From Romanomermis culicivorax (Eukaryota; Nematoda; Enoplea; Mermithida; Mermithidae): a stretch of 64,000 bases of DNA. The translations under genes and the position numbers were made by a program. The stretch is taken from contig CAWUHX010000116.1 of NCBI GenBank assembly GCA_963922205.1, positions 682,001-746,000 of the forward strand. The letters run 5' to 3'. Positions within the stretch are counted from its first letter, which is position 1; each line of letters starts with the position of its first letter. This document shows positions 17,563-28,275 of this stretch, piece by piece. The notes below the pieces were generated by a model. That model was not told where the DNA came from, ran no database searches, and saw nothing but the letters and a program-made list of their open reading frames with translations.

Positions 17563-17661
17563 ACACCGCCCAGATGACCTGAGGAGAGAATTGGAAGGAA
17601 AGATAACCAAAAACGGGGAATACGAGATTTGAACATACGCGTGTTAATTGTGTAAACAGGA
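17521..17661 (-). repeat. Possible short retroposed insert with A-tail in the leader
   Basis: A run of 30 T on + (17532-17561; A30 on the element's sense strand) lies next to AAACAGGA at 17521-17528, and AAACAGGA recurs at 17654-17661. This is the layout of a small poly(A)-tailed insert with an 8-bp duplication. No internal RNA-polymerase-III boxes were recognised. A simple homopolymer expansion with chance flanking octamers is the alternative. Confidence 0.35.
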
Positions 17662-18189
17662 GGTGTAACATTTTGGGGCCGGAAAAGTGAGCAATTCGGA
17701 CAGTTTCCGCCGACATACAAAAATACTGTACACAATTAACAGATCGCAGCCACGTATGACGTCCAGAATCATGCGTGGAGGGTGTACGGTATCAGGGGGT
17801 CACGGACCACCGACAGTCAGGAGAGGCCGTAAACCCCTACAGCTGTGATACCAGTACCCGCGTATGGGTATACTGTAGTTACAGTACGGGAATGGGCACA
17901 GGCGTACTGTAATGGCACCCACCTGGAGGGCTACAGTATACCACCCAGGATTAGAGAAAGGGGGGGATGAGGGAAAAGAAACAGATAAGGTAGTTTACAA
18001 CACAGATTAAGGATGCAGAATGTACAGAATGAATCAGAGGAGGAATACAGAATACTCGATATATAACTCAACTCTGGGGACACATAACTCGACTCTGAGG
18101 ATGAATAACTCGACTCAGGGGGAATTTATTACTCATAGGGGATAATACACACGCATGAGATAATTATTTACACAGATAGATCACATTTA

Positions 18190-18550
18190 GATCACTCGTA
18201 AGGGCAGATCCCCGGCTTACAGTCATTAAACTCGATGTTCAGGGATAAATTCCCGACCTACAGTAATAACTCTCGGTGGCACGGGAAAAATTCCGACTTA
18301 CAGTAATAATACGCGACTTGAGGGGAGGTATCCGACCTACAGTAGCGGTAATCCGAAATAAGGGACATTCCCGACCGATTAGGCAGTAAACCCGAATCTG
18401 GGGGGGTCTCCGACTTATTGGATGGCTAGTACCCGATTTTAAGGGGGCTTGTCCGACTTAAAATGGGAGTTGACCCGACCTGGGGGTAGTTCCGACCCAA
18501 GGGTAAAGTTTGTTGCACTTAAGGGCGAGTGCCAGACTTAAGGTCGATTT
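18190..18550 (-). repeat. Degenerate CCGACTTACAGTAATAA-type repeats
   Basis: On + the phrase (T)CCGACYTA, often followed by CAGTAATAA, recurs about every 35-45 bp (for example near 18265, 18295, 18335, 18410, 18460), with GGGGG-rich spacers. The repeat block lies beside the primer-binding site. Its role is unknown. Confidence 0.6.
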
Positions 18551-18563
18551 TCCAGCCTCGCCA
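18546..18563 (-). other. Primer-binding site (tRNA identity unassigned)
   Basis: Directly after the 5' LTR the minus strand reads TGGCGAGGCTGGAAAATC. TGG is the complement of the universal tRNA CCA end, and the position is exactly where reverse transcription is primed. The complementary 3' end would be CCAGCCTCGCCA. The next bases do not give a good T-loop, so complementarity may cover only about 12 nt. Confidence 0.65.
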
Positions 18564-20012
18564 TGTCACATTTTACGCCATGTATATGTTGCGCCTTACA
18601 TGTCGCGTGTATGACATGTGGATTTGGGAGAGCTGGGGAGGTTTGGGTATCTCATCAGGTAATACCGTGTTTTAGACGTCACATTGATGGTGAACCATAT
18701 CAGATTGATCCTATTACAGTGAGTAATAGACTGTGACTCCTGATGGATACTGGCATTTTCCCCAGGCTTCCCGAGTTGGCGTTGGGGCCTAACCTGGCAA
18801 ATGGTGGCTATGGAGAGGTCTATAGTTGGTTCTCTTGTGTTGTCCTTGGGGTCTTGCTGTAGGGTAATGGACAACGCTGCCAGGCTAGGTGCGACAATCC
18901 CCGAGTCCTACTCAGTGAGAGTGGGGACAGGGTCACCCATAAAATGACCTAATTTGTGGGACCCGATTATGAACCAGACAGCCCCTTTTTAGCCGGAACC
19001 TGAGAGGTGGAGGCCCTTCTTATCTGTGGACTTGGGAAACCGACTTAGGAAGGATTTCCCAACGAATACCCCACAAATGACAATAATCCCCTGAGAAGAC
19101 TCACCTAGTCCTGTTTCTCAAGTGATTCGACGCAATGGGAGGCAAGTCCCTGGATGCTTTCGGTCTTCTGGCACTGGGAGCGGGGATGCGATCCTCAAAG
19201 CGTCCTAGCGGCGAGCGGCGGCGAGGGGCGGCGAGCGGGAGCGAGCGGGAGGCGAAACTCCAACGTTAATTCACGAACCAGGGCGGTCGGACACCTGGCA
19301 CTGATGGGCAGCGGGGTACTGTAGGCGGTAAGCGGCGGACGCAGTGAACAAGGGTAAATTTATGCAAATTTATTGGTAGTAAGGCGGCAGACGCAGGGGT
19401 GTACAATAAAAATATGCAAATTCAACGAAGAGCGGCGGACGCGGAGTTACAACTGGACGAAAGCTTGGTGAACCCAAGAATGAGCAAAAAACTAAAGAAA
19501 CATGTCCTTTTAAGGACATGTTTGGCTACAGCTGCAGCTTGGGCGGAGTTTCTCGGCGCTCAAGCTAACTTCTGCAGCTAGACGCGATGCAGAAGATGCC
19601 TATGAGCACATAGACATTTTTTCATTCACATGCGTTTAGCACTGAGGCCGGCTGCAGTGCCTATGCTAAGCATATGAACGTCTTTAGCTAAAACTTCTTA
19701 GCTAGTCGTTTTTGCGTAACAAAACGACACTAATTTTGATGATAAGAGGTGCGTGAGCACACCTGTGCTCGTGGAGCACGACTGGCGGAAGTTTTTAGCT
19801 AAAGGGCCTACTGTAGCCCGCGTTTGTAAAGAAATAAAAATACAACAAAACGAAACATAGAAATGCATGAAAAATATAAAAACGAACGCAAAATGCATGT
19901 GTAAAAATGAAATAACAAAAACATGATCGAGTAATAAATGAAACATGAAAAATAACAAAATGTCGGCATGATCAGGATCACATGACGTTGGAGAATTGAG
20001 CGGCACGTGACA
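18564..20012 (-). repeat. 5' LTR (right copy)
   Basis: 1449 bp, near-identical to 4076-5516 (about 20 substitutions plus small indels counted by eye). It starts TGTCAC and ends GTGACA on +. The GCGAGCGGCGG microsatellite is longer here (about 19208-19250), and an 11-bp block near 5253 in the other copy is missing. It carries the same paired decamers (19498-19523). On the minus strand it should hold the promoter; no convincing TATA box was identified. Confidence 0.95.
19498..19523. promoter_or_regulatory. p53-family-type paired half-sites in 5' LTR
   Basis: AAACATGTCC (19498-19507), spacer TTTTAA, GGACATGTTT (19514-19523). Identical to the pair in the 3' LTR, even though flanking positions have diverged. 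Confidence 0.45.
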
Positions 20013-20016
20013 ATAG
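20013..20016. repeat. Target-site duplication, right (ATAG)
   Basis: Matches ATAG at 4072-4075 and directly abuts the terminal GTGACA of the LTR. Confidence 0.75.
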
Positions 20017-20029
20017 GAAGGAATAAAAT

Positions 20030-20380
20030 GTAGGAAGCACAGACAAAGGATTAAAATGTTAAGACATACATGAACGAAAACATGAGCAATGTACACAGAA
20101 AACGAAAGAAAAAAGAAATACGTACAAAGAAAAATATAATGGTAAAGAAGGAAAATTTGAGGAAAGTCTTAATACATTCTCGATCGCTTGTTTAAAATCT
20201 CCCAATTTGGAATTCACTAATTTGGGAATTCGCTCAATTGAGAATCGCTCACATGGGAATCGCTCAATTGAGAATTCACTCATTTGGGAATTTGCTCAAT
20301 CGAGAATCGCTCATATGGGAATCGCTCACTTAGGAATTCGCTCACTTGGGAATTGCTCACATGAGAATACCCCCACAAAG
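20030..20380. repeat. Right arm of the split foldback element, with 16-17-bp oligomer array
   Basis: Positions 20205-20365 are an array of GGGAATTCGCTCAATT-like units (GAATCGCTCACATGGGAATC and variants), about nine in a row. The inner part (20030-20165) is the reverse complement of 3367-3510. Reading frames across the array are by-products of the repeat. Confidence 0.75.
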
Positions 20381-20924
20381 GATGCATCGGGTCAGGCACG
20401 TACATATGTACACAGCATAGAAATTCTGCTGGTGGGCAGACAAGACAGTGGTGGAATAGAAATTTTTCGTTCTTGAAAACGAAAATAAAGGCCTTCTAAT
20501 ATCCAAGCAGCGTATTCTTCAATTTATATAAGTCAGATATGTGAAATTATTTGCTTAGACAGCACTTCTTAACGTTTTAATATTATTTCTTTAGAAGCAA
20601 GTAGAGACTTTGTTTTTAAAAAATTGTTGAACTACAACATTATTTCCATTTTTATGATGACTTTCTCTTATCTCTTGCTCATTTTCCTTCGTCATCTTCT
20701 CAATCATTGCTGGGGTAAGCAAGAATCTGGTGGCGGTCAATCCTCCTCCCATGTGCATGTATGGTCAGGCAGTAAAAATACCCAATAGTCGGGTCAGAGA
20801 CCTCTGAACCGATTCATATCAAACTGGATCACGGGTCAAAAAAATTGTGTTCAGTTCATAAAATGAAACGCAGGAACATACTCGCCTGAAAATCAAATGA
20901 TCTGCGATACGGAATACGGAACAG

Positions 20925-21470
20925 GGCCACTTGAAAAAATCGTTATCTTCGAACATGATGTTCTTTCAAGATGCATCGCTAAAGTTTCAATAATTTCGCA
21001 AAAATTCCAAGGTGCATCACAAAAAACCAAGGTGTAAGATTTTTTCGACTTTCTCTTCAAATGCATCGCAATTTTTTCAAGTGCATCGCATTTTTTTCAA
21101 GATAATCTTGAAAAAAATCGAGATCCCATCTTGAGAAAAGATCAAGATGGGCGGCACATCAAAGGATGAAAATTTCTGGCAGTTGTCAATCAAAGGCGTT
21201 GCTTCGCCCAATATATTTATACATACGGGAACCCTTCAAAATGAATTCTGAGGTCATGGCTTGCATGGCAGAGGACCCTTCGTTTTTACGGTTTCTGGCA
21301 GATGGGGAGGTTATTTTATAAGGAGAATCTGATAGACATATTGAGTTTTCATAAAAATTTTTAATTTTCGAGATTTCTCAGTAAGACGCCAAAAAACCTT
21401 GTTTTTCCCCTAAAATGCGGTAATTTAGGAAAAAGATCCAAATTTTCGTTTGTTTGTCGCGTTCCTCAGC
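20925..21470. repeat. Dispersed repeat module A, copy 1
   Basis: Contains TTCAAGATGCATCGC, CAAGTGCATCGCA and then GATGGGCGGCACATCAAAGG. The same order is seen at 45843-46450 (GATGGGCGGCACATCAAAGGGTG). A shorter piece lies at 43035-43160. No coding capacity. Confidence 0.7.
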
Positions 21471-21599
21471 AGGTAGGGAATGACCTTAGAACAGCTGACA
21501 AAGTCTAAAATTTTAATTAATTTGTGGAAGGAGGATCTTTACTCGTGCAATAAAATGAACTTTTTTCTTTACTAAGAGTGCATTGAACGCATCTTCTTG

Positions 21600-22330
21600 A
21601 TAATTTATAATTCATTTGTTTATTGAGCTATCAACTTTATGGACTCCAGATTTCCAATGCAACGCATGATCGGCCATCTTAGTCCATTTTCCCGTTGCAT
21701 GCTGAGTGACCGGCCATATCATGTGACCAACCATGCTATATGGCCGTCTGTAGCATTTGGTCGACCATGCCATATGGCCGACCATGCACGGTAGCCATCT
21801 TCTATGTAAAAAATTTTAAGTGCATACGTATAAAAACGAATAGAGTTAAAGCTATACATGTTCTTAAGGGGTTTAGCGGGTGGTCCTGAACGTAGACAGA
21901 ACCCTGGCTGACTCTCCAGAATTTTTTTTTGGGGGGATTTTTATACCATGAAATATAGAAATAAATTTTTTCTCAAATAAATCTTGCGAATAAATATTTT
22001 AAGCACAGAATGAAAATGATTTTGAAATAGTTGAGTGCTCTTTGAAGATTTGATCATATAAAGACAAGGAAATTTCATGCAGAAATGTTGAAAGTTATAA
22101 AGAAAAATATTGGATGTCTTGTTGGTACTGAAGGAGCACACCGGTAGACATCTAAAAACAAAGTGTTAAAGCATTCTGATCAATTTTGGCGAAGCCCATA
22201 ACCACTCTTGAAAGCAATATGGCTCTGATCCAAAAAAATTCCTAAGTTGTACATGTATGGTTAAAATCATCCAAAAATAAATTTCGACGCATGCTCTCCT
22301 ATTTTTTCTGTCTTTTTACACATAGGTTGT
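21600..22330. repeat. Dispersed repeat module B, copy 1
   Basis: Includes repeated GACCATGCCATATGGCCG-type phrases (21660-21800) and ATGAAATATAGAAATAAATT. Matches 44690-45370, where GACCATGCGGCCGA-like phrases and ATGAAATATAGAGGCAGATT occur in the same order. Confidence 0.7.
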
Positions 22331-24779
22331 ATGGTTTACGCACACTAGAGGCTTCTTGTCCCAGTGTTGCCAACTGCGGATTTCTCCCCGAAATACGGTT
22401 TTTTAGTTCGTTTTTTTCGGGGTAAGGTCAGGTGTTGGTCGGGGCTTTTATTCTACTTTGAGGTTTATTCGGGATTTTGCTGAGAATCTGTTGTTGACGA
22501 CGAAATACCTCAAAATTCAAAGAAAAAAAGAAAAAAGACAGAACAAGATTATAAATATAATAATCATTGTTTGCTATAATCCAGCTTGGGCGCGACCATT
22601 AGCATGCTTCCCTCGCTTACTAGTTGTCACCTTCCCAGAATGTCTCATATCTTTGTTAATCGATAATCTTTGATATAACGTGTTGGTAATTGGCAAAATA
22701 AAAATTTTTCCGATTATTTTCACAAAATCATTTTTGGCACATGATTAAAATAGTTTGGAACTGACAGATATTCTCGCTGGTTGAACACAATTCAAATTTT
22801 TGGTTGATAGTCTGATTTTTTAACCGTCAGCTGCATGCTTTCAATATGATTTTTACATTTTACCCTAATATTGAAAATGATTAAATTGACAGGAAATAAA
22901 TGTTGACAAGATTCATTTTTCGGCATCAAAATCTATAAAGAAACTTGGTGCCTCGAACCAAAATTTATTAAACATCGTTGACTTGAGGCTGATTTTCTAC
23001 CTAGTTCTACCTGTCTACCTTTCTTCTACCTTTTCTACCTTTACAGTTCTACAGTTCTACTCTTCAGTTCCACCTTTTCTACCTCTATCTACTTAGCCGA
23101 TTGAAGACATCATCTCATCGCACTAGCCTGAACATCAATCTAGGCTGAAAAATAAAACCTTAAAGCACGTAGTAAATCGTGAAAAGATTCAGAGTATAGT
23201 CTGAAAAGTTTTCCGGCGCAAAGCGCCTGAAGCTAGGAGATCCAGTCCGTAGTTCTTTACCTTGGCTAATCTCATTGTTGTCTGCAATGGAATTTCTAGG
23301 TGATTTAGTATTTTTTACATTAGGCTTTTTGCTTCTCTGCTATTAATTATTTTGTTATTATTGTTATCATTACCTGATGTAAACTCTAAAATTTTGTTCG
23401 TCTTTATTTTTGGTGTGGTTGCAGAAGCCTTCAGTAGGCTAAAAATGATAAATCAAGCATGTTTGTACGTTTTTTGTTAGTATTCCATGTGTATTTTGTG
23501 ACATAAAAATTTCGGTTTTTTTTCGAAATCGGGGTCTTCATAGGGTAAAGTTGGCATCAATGACTTAGCCTTGGGCTTAAGCTTAGGCATATTTATGTGT
23601 GAAAAAATTAGAAAAAATTCGATAGTGCATAAGTACCGAAAGTTTTTATTTTTTCACTTCGTGTAAAGTTAACATTTCTTAAGCATACTTATAACTCTTT
23701 AACTCAAATAATATTTAAATAAATCTATAATTAGAATAGACATTATGGAATGTTGAACGAAAATAATGAGCTCATTAGCACAACAAAGAAATGGAAAAAT
23801 TATGTGAGATGCCCTAAATAAATAGTTAATTAATATTAAAAATAGTGTAAAAGCCTAAAAGTCGGCCACATGGTACGGTCGGCCAGACGGCACGGTCGGC
23901 CGCTCACTACGAAATCATTTTTCCAATTTCTTTTATTTCAAATTTCTGCAAAAAATCTCATAATGTTTATAGTCTTAAATTTTAGCTCTGCATTTGATCA
24001 AGATGACGAAAGTCCGTCCGGGAAACATTAATTATATTTATTTTTTCAACCTAGAAAAAATTTATAAAAAACAATAAAATTAATTATAATAATCAATCTT
24101 CAACTATACGTATTATATGCAGCACGTCAACGTGGTACGCATACGATATACAAAAATGGACCTTTTTTCAAAAAAGTGTAGAAAAAAGCGCCTATAACAA
24201 ACGCGCAAGAAAGTAAAACATACACAATAATTAAATAAGAAAAACCATGACATAATTTTCATTGTCGAAATCTATTTTTAGAATACGAATTTTTCGCGGT
24301 AACGTTTTTAATATAGTCACCGTAATTAAGTTTCGAAACGCATATAATATTGAAAAGCCCGCAAGTTATAACAAGAAAAAAGAGAAAAAAGCGCGCACAT
24401 CATCCGATATTATACAGAAATGGCGGGTATTATTGTTGAGAAACCCAGTTTTAGATCTAACTTTAGTGATATGTTGTGATTCAATCTGTGGATAACTTTC
24501 GGGTGCGTGTGCCGGTTAAAAAGAATCAAGCAAAAGCTAATGTTTCAAAAATTCAGCGACTGTAATTTTTCTGCTTTGGTCCCCCCAAAAAGTTTGATTC
24601 GTGATGTTCTTTCCGATTGACTCAAGTAAAAAATGCCTTCGAAAATAAGAAAACAGCTGAGTTAATCACAGATGACCCAAATTTTCTTTTCCACCTCAAA
24701 ATACGGGAAAAAAGATTGTTGGAAAAAACTCCAACTCTGCCTATAATTCTGCAAGTGCTGTTAGAGATATCTTGCTTTC

Positions 24780-24930
24780 TTCTGACTATAGTCCTTTTTA
24801 CTTGAAATACTAGTAAACATCAAGAGTGGAAACCATTTTCTGCTAAACCATGTGTCGCATAGAAGTGAAAATTTGTGAGCCTAATCATCTAACCCTTAAC
24901 AATTTTTGAGTGAAAAATCCTACAGTAAAA
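24780..24930. repeat. Partial CTATAG-family MITE
   Basis: GACTATAGTCCTTTTTACTTGAAATAC is followed by an interior that is the reverse complement of the middle of the 42586 copy (CATGTGTCGCATAGAAGTGA...). The right end is missing. Confidence 0.55.
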
Positions 24931-25722
24931 GCTTGGTGTAAACGACTTTGAGGGCGGTGCTTAATTTTTGTTATTTTTTAATTTACAAGCGTTTGATAAA
25001 AATGCACTATGTTTTTGAATTATAAAAAATATCGACAAGCATACCCACAGTATAGCGGAGTTCAGGGACCGGTTGCAATATCTAAACGTGAGGTTAGCTA
25101 AAAAAAATTATTATTTTTATTGCAATAGTGACGAGCTCTGATTCAACTCGAGCATGCGTTTTATCTTGTCTGTATTGCAACTGCTAAACTCGACGTTCGG
25201 GTTTGAATCAAACCCGAGCTCGAGTTCAACTGGAGCGGGTTGGTTACTGCAGCCGGTCCCGGTTTGTTCAAAATGAGTCGAATTTCTTGGATATTCGAAA
25301 AATGAATAGAATTTTCTACTTTCCAATCAGGTTTCATGAAAAATTATCAACAGACTCTACGACATGAAACAAGTTGAAAAGAAAAGTTACTGTAGCAAAA
25401 ATTATCACTTCCGTACTTGGCATAGGAAATGTTTTCAAAAATTCAGATTCGGGTGTGTTTTGAAGCATTAGTATAATGATATCAGGTGTAAAAATGGAGT
25501 TCTTCAAACGTGTGCCCACACCTCAACACGGCGAAGCTTCGCCAATGGAATTTCGGTTGAAGAAAATATAGTAAGATGAGTTGTTTGCAAAACTAAATCT
25601 GAACTGTTTAACTTGTTGGGTTACAATAATATTTTAGCCTTTTGGTTACTCTATTTTTCAAAGCATGTAAGTTTTGTCACTTTTCTAAATTGAGTAATCA
25701 AGTTGGAATGCAGCGGAGTCAC

Positions 25723-26400
25723 TCAAACCACCGGTATCCAATAGGAAGCATTATGAGGTATGAACATCAACACGGGCCTTTTCAACCCGTGCGGCTGCTG
25801 CTGTTGAGGCGGCTGAAGCCTAGCGCCCCCACATTGGCTGCAACAGGCGGCCGCCGAGCCGCCACCGCTTTCAGCCTCGCTACTCGGCGCTGTTTCTTCG
25901 GTCAAAGCCGTCGATGACGACGATCCGGCACTGCTGGCTCGTCGACAACGACCGGCGCAGTGAGGCGTCGGCACGCCACCATTCGAACCGGCGGTCGACG
26001 GCGTCGGACTCAAGCGCCAAGCATCCATGGCCTCCCGAGCGGCTAACAATTGGCTTTCGTAGCACAACTCCATGCGCACTTCGTAGGCTAATTGGTCGAT
26101 CGCCTCTAGGCTCATACGTAATTCGTGGTTCATCAGGCAGACGGTGCTTTCGTCGACCACGTTGCGCAAAGTGCAAAGGAACTGATATTTGGCGGCCAGG
26201 TCGTTTTGGAAGTGGTTGTCCAGGTAGGCCCGCAGCTTGCGCTGTTGTTCTTCGCACGAGCCGAAGTCGATGAAAAACCGGGAGCACATGTACCGCTCCA
26301 TGCGGTAGCATTGACGGGCCGCACAGGCCGGCCTAAAGCCCCTGACTAACAAATTGACGTACTTGAGTAGGCCACCGCCACGTATTAACTCGGGCCGAAC
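25723..26400 (-). CDS. TENT5: TENT5/FAM46 exon 4 (C-terminal), non-canonical poly(A) polymerase
   Basis: 225 codons plus TGA. It starts after the acceptor CCTTTCAG with [20 protein letters not shown], then GFRP and [20 protein letters not shown], and [19 protein letters not shown]. These are the hallmark blocks of the TENT5 (FAM46) C-terminal helical domain. The last 95 residues are a Ser/Ala/Gly-rich tail with a poly-Gln and a [12 protein letters not shown] end, longer and less ordered than in vertebrate members. TENT5 enzymes are cytoplasmic and extend poly(A) tails of selected mRNAs, often those for secreted proteins. Phase 0 with exon 3. GC content is well above that of the surrounding DNA. 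Confidence 0.93.
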   Translation of the reverse strand, partial: VRPELIRGGGLLKYVNLLVRGFRPACAARQCYRMERYMCSRFFIDFGSCEEQQRKLRAYLDNHFQNDLAAKYQFLCTLRNVVDESTVCLMNHELRMSLEAIDQLAYEVRMELCYESQLLAAREAMDAWRLSPTPSTAGSNGGVPTPHCAGRCRRASSAGSSSSTALTEETAPSSEAESGGGSAAACCSQCGGARLQPPQQQQPHGLKRPVLMFIPHNASYWIPVV

Positions 26401-26999
26401 CTGAAAGGATGTTGTTCAAAAGGATGAAATTTTTAGTTTTATGTTCGCGGTTAACTTTTTGCGCCTACAGAACTACTCCGGGGGTTTAGTGGTTCATTGG
26501 TCGAAAATTTCGGTAGCATCAACCTCAGTCGAAAAACGACTACTATACTCCATTTCAGAAGTCCCCAAGGTCAGATTTTTCAGGTGGGGGTAAAATTGAA
26601 AATTTGTCGGGGTAGTGTAGCTAAAATGTGCACTAAACACGCCATTTTGTCTCAAAATTAGGCAACCAGTGATTAATTTTAAGGACTTTAGGTAGGGGTA
26701 ATACCCCCCTCATACCCCTCCCCATGGGGCCGTCTGCTCCATTTTTAAATGATCGATGCAGCGGGCTGAGTTTCGGCAAACGCAACCTTACTAGAGATTG
26801 GGAAATCAATTTCGATAATCATAAAATTATTGACAAGAATGATCATCAAGGACGCTGTATAATGAAGGAAACATTTATTGATTAGAGTCGACGAGCCTTC
26901 CGTAATTTTGAATAAAAGTTTGGCTGCGACCTCGCCGCATCGATCAGTTCAAAATGAATGGAGTATAGAAGCACTCCGGTTGCACCAAAAATCTAGTGG

Positions 27000-27090
27000 T
27001 TCATGATCACACATGCACACGGGGGTTTGGGGATTTAGTACCCCGGCAGATTCTGACTGACCTCCAACAGATTCGACCCCCCGGCATTGA
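27000..27090. repeat. Dispersed repeat, copy 2 (CACGGGGG...GCAGATT family)
   Basis: CATGCACACGGGGGTTTGGGG, then GGCAGATTCTGACTGACC. Related to 48510-48610 and 1135-1215. Confidence 0.5.
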
Positions 27091-27384
27091 CCAAAAAGAT
27101 GACGACGAAAAACGAGAAAAAGTAAAAATGAAGCTGCGATTAACGATTTTTCAAAACAAAGCATACCTGATTCCAAAGTAGTAACATTAAAACTGATTGC
27201 TGACCAAACGAAGTTTGACATACTTGCCCAATATAGATTGAAGAATATGCTGCCTGGATGTTAGAAGACCTTTCTTTTTGTTAGCAGGAAAGAAAAAAAA
27301 TTCTATCACGCACCCTGTCCTGGCTGACCCTCAGCAGAATTTGTATGCTGTGCACTGTTTTTTAATGCTTGTATATAGTTGAAA

Positions 27385-28275
27385 GGGGTGTATCCCCAAT
27401 CCCCGAATGTCCCTTTTCCCCGAAAGTCCCGTTTCCCCGTAGAACGCTATAAATCAAACGCTGATTTTCCCTTTTCCCCGAACGTGCCTATCCCCCGAAA
27501 GTGTCGAATCCCGTTTCCCCGAAAACAGAAGAAGGCTATTTTTAGATTGCACTTTGTAAATTGAAAATTTTTCCATAGAAAACATTGTAAATTGTAGATA
27601 TAAAAAATTAAAATTAAAAATTGCTGACTTTAGATTACGTGCAACTTACAAATCTGGGTAATTTTTAAAGTATTATTGTGTGTAAACAGCTTTACAAAAC
27701 TTTTTTCACAATAAGACAACTTTACTCTGATTTCGCAACTATTATTTTGATTTCACAACTTTTACCTTGATTTCACAACTTCTACTTTATTTCACAACTT
27801 TTACTTTTTGAAAAATGATCACTTTTACTGAATTTCTGTTTGTAAAGTAATCATAAGTGCTAGGGGCATAAAATTTGGCCCTTGTAACGAAGATAAGCAG
27901 GGCATTCTAATGCAGTAATCCGAATTATAAAAGCTCAATCCGTTCAAAAGTTATGAAAGTCAGCACCGGTCGCCTTTTTTGGCTCCCTGTACATGATCGG
28001 GACCTGGTCGGATCTGCTGTTCAGGATCTTGATACAGATCCGATGACTGCAGCTATCTAGATCCGGATTATGATTTGACGAAACAATTTTTTAAGATCCG
28101 GATTCGATTTAGTCAAAAAAAGTGGATCCGTCCTATTCGGGTAATAGGTACTGATGCATTGTTCGGGGAAAAGGGAATTTTATTCATTATTCGGGGAATC
28201 GGGATCTTCAGGGAATAGGGACTTTCGGGGAATCGGAACGTTCGGGGAAAGAGGACGTTCGGGGAATAAGGACAC
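27385..28275. repeat. Foldback element with CCCTTTTCCCCGAA oligomer arms
   Basis: The left arm (27390-27530) is made of units such as CCCTTTTCCCCGAAAGTC and CCCGTTTCCCCG. The right arm (28155-28275) is the inverse, for example TTCGGGGAAAAGGG and TTCGGGGAATCGGGA. The loop is about 620 bp of AT-rich DNA with CACAACTTNTACTTTGATTT repeats (27730-27800). The arms match as unit arrays, not as one exact inverted repeat. Confidence 0.75.

Larger units (their letters stand above)
14918..18545 (-). promoter_or_regulatory. Long 5' leader of the retroelement
   Basis: 3.6 kb between the primer-binding site and gag, with no credible gene. It contains, in transcription order, a block of CCGACYTACAGTAATAA-like repeats (about 18190-18550), a 13-bp inverted pair (17642-17654 and 17729-17741), a 30-base homopolymer (17532-17561) and a regular array of TGACGTCA-type sites (16360-17393). 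Its length and arrayed sites recall the gypsy leader that carries the Su(Hw) insulator, by analogy only. Confidence 0.65.
4076..20012 (-). mobile_element. Ty3/gypsy-type LTR retroelement with glycoprotein between gag and pol (disrupted copy)
   Basis: This 15.9-kb element is bounded by direct LTRs (4076-5516 and 18564-20012) and the duplicated tetranucleotide ATAG. It is transcribed right to left. RT carries YLDD and a Ty3/gypsy-like framework, and RNase H precedes an HHCC/DDE integrase with a GPY/F-like motif, the Ty3/gypsy order. Unusually, a viral-type glycoprotein and two retropepsin-like domains sit between gag and RT. Breaks seen: in-frame TGA at 14360-14362, TGA at 8070-8072, TAG at 7263-7265, and a one-base frameshift near 6916. 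Two further -1 transitions (near 13400 and 11764) may be programmed or may be lesions. The LTRs differ at about 20 positions, so insertion is not very recent and the damage load is in line with that. Confidence 0.93.
20381..25722. other. Intergenic region with dispersed repeat modules
   Basis: No gene recognised. It holds module A (about 20925-21470) and module B (about 21600-22330), both repeated near 45 kb, a short block with repeated TTCTACCT (23000-23085), and a partial CTATAG-family copy (24780-24930). The remainder is plain AT-rich DNA. Confidence 0.6.

Noticed and set aside
4076-20012. Alternative genetic code (TGA/TAG read as sense) to explain broken gag-pol
   Set aside because: The BCKDHB-like gene ends in TAG and both other host genes end in TGA at expected positions, and a one-base frameshift is also present.
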